Below are positions 63,853-64,000 of a stretch of 64,000 bases of DNA, one piece after another. Position 1 is the first letter of the stretch. The number at the start of each line of letters is the position of its first letter. The position numbers were made by a program, and so were the translations under genes. The notes under the pieces are model-generated. The model did no database searches. It was given only the letters and a program-made list of their open reading frames with translations, and was not told the origin of the DNA. Origin of the DNA: Centroberyx gerrardi (taxonomy: Eukaryota; Chordata; Actinopteri; Beryciformes; Berycidae); contig NC_136005.1 of the NCBI RefSeq assembly GCF_048128805.1, positions 14,769,760-14,833,759 on the forward strand, read 5' to 3'.

Positions 63853-64000
63853 GTAAGTATAGCATACAGGCTAGTAGGGAGGACTTTGAATGCTATTTCT
63901 AGAGGCAGGAATGGCTGGGATGTTGGTGTTTGTCAGCTGCCAATTGTCTCTCTCTGAATATTTACTATGAAATAGTATTGAGGCATATTCCGTGGCACCT
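63853..64000 (+). other. Start of semaphorin intron, cut by window edge
   Basis: Sequence after the GTAAGT donor at 63853 shows no coding potential. The next sema-domain exon should lie beyond the right edge. Confidence 0.7.

Overview
This window is vertebrate nuclear DNA, most likely from a ray-finned (teleost) fish. Genes are split by GT-AG introns, (CA)n/(TG)n microsatellites are frequent, and the repeats are of fish type: hAT-like and Tc1-like MITEs, an L2-clade LINE and a tRNA-derived SINE. There are no bacterial operons, phage, plasmid or CRISPR features. I cannot name the species. Gene models were assembled by hand from reading frames, splice sites and remembered family sequences; no search was run.

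Layout, left to right: sh3gl1 (endophilin A2, +, 9 coding exons, 1637-15965); mpnd (RAMA plus JAMM/MPN+ protein, -, 13 exons, 20800-26880); stap2 (PH-SH2 adaptor, +, 13 exons, 29532-38655); fsd1 (coiled-coil/COS/FN3/SPRY microtubule protein, -, 13 exons, 41059-48825); a single-Ig-domain membrane receptor that I assign to tmigd2/CD28H (+, 5 exons, 52088-55060); and the 5' part of a class 4 semaphorin (+, from 61760, running off the right edge). All five complete models stay in frame across every junction, giving 351, 454, 417, 493 and 254 aa.

The order sh3gl1-mpnd-stap2-fsd1-tmigd2, with strictly alternating strands, matches what I recall of human 19p13.3 (SH3GL1, MPND, STAP2, FSD1, TMIGD2). 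This supports orthology, including for the fast-evolving Ig receptor. The genes are neighbours by descent rather than one pathway: membrane curvature/endocytosis, chromatin deubiquitination, kinase/cytokine signalling, microtubules, lymphocyte costimulation and guidance/immune signalling.

The space between exons is rich in repeats. Two hAT-like elements have perfect 8-bp target duplications (20212-20580 and 28317-29166). Another has a 7/8 duplication (53972-54296). A Tc1-like MITE lies at 51282-51647. An L2 retrotransposon in sh3gl1 intron 8 is interrupted by a 1.6-kb element with terminal inverted repeats.

The most interesting observations are: (i) a fish TMIGD2-like receptor with a lysine inside its membrane helix; (ii) five exons in four genes whose 3' splice sites are preceded almost directly by long (TG)n tracts, a configuration known to be sensitive to TDP-43; (iii) a semaphorin leader with six short upstream ORFs; (iv) a perfect 16-bp hairpin at 57745-57780. 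I found no clearly new multi-gene system.
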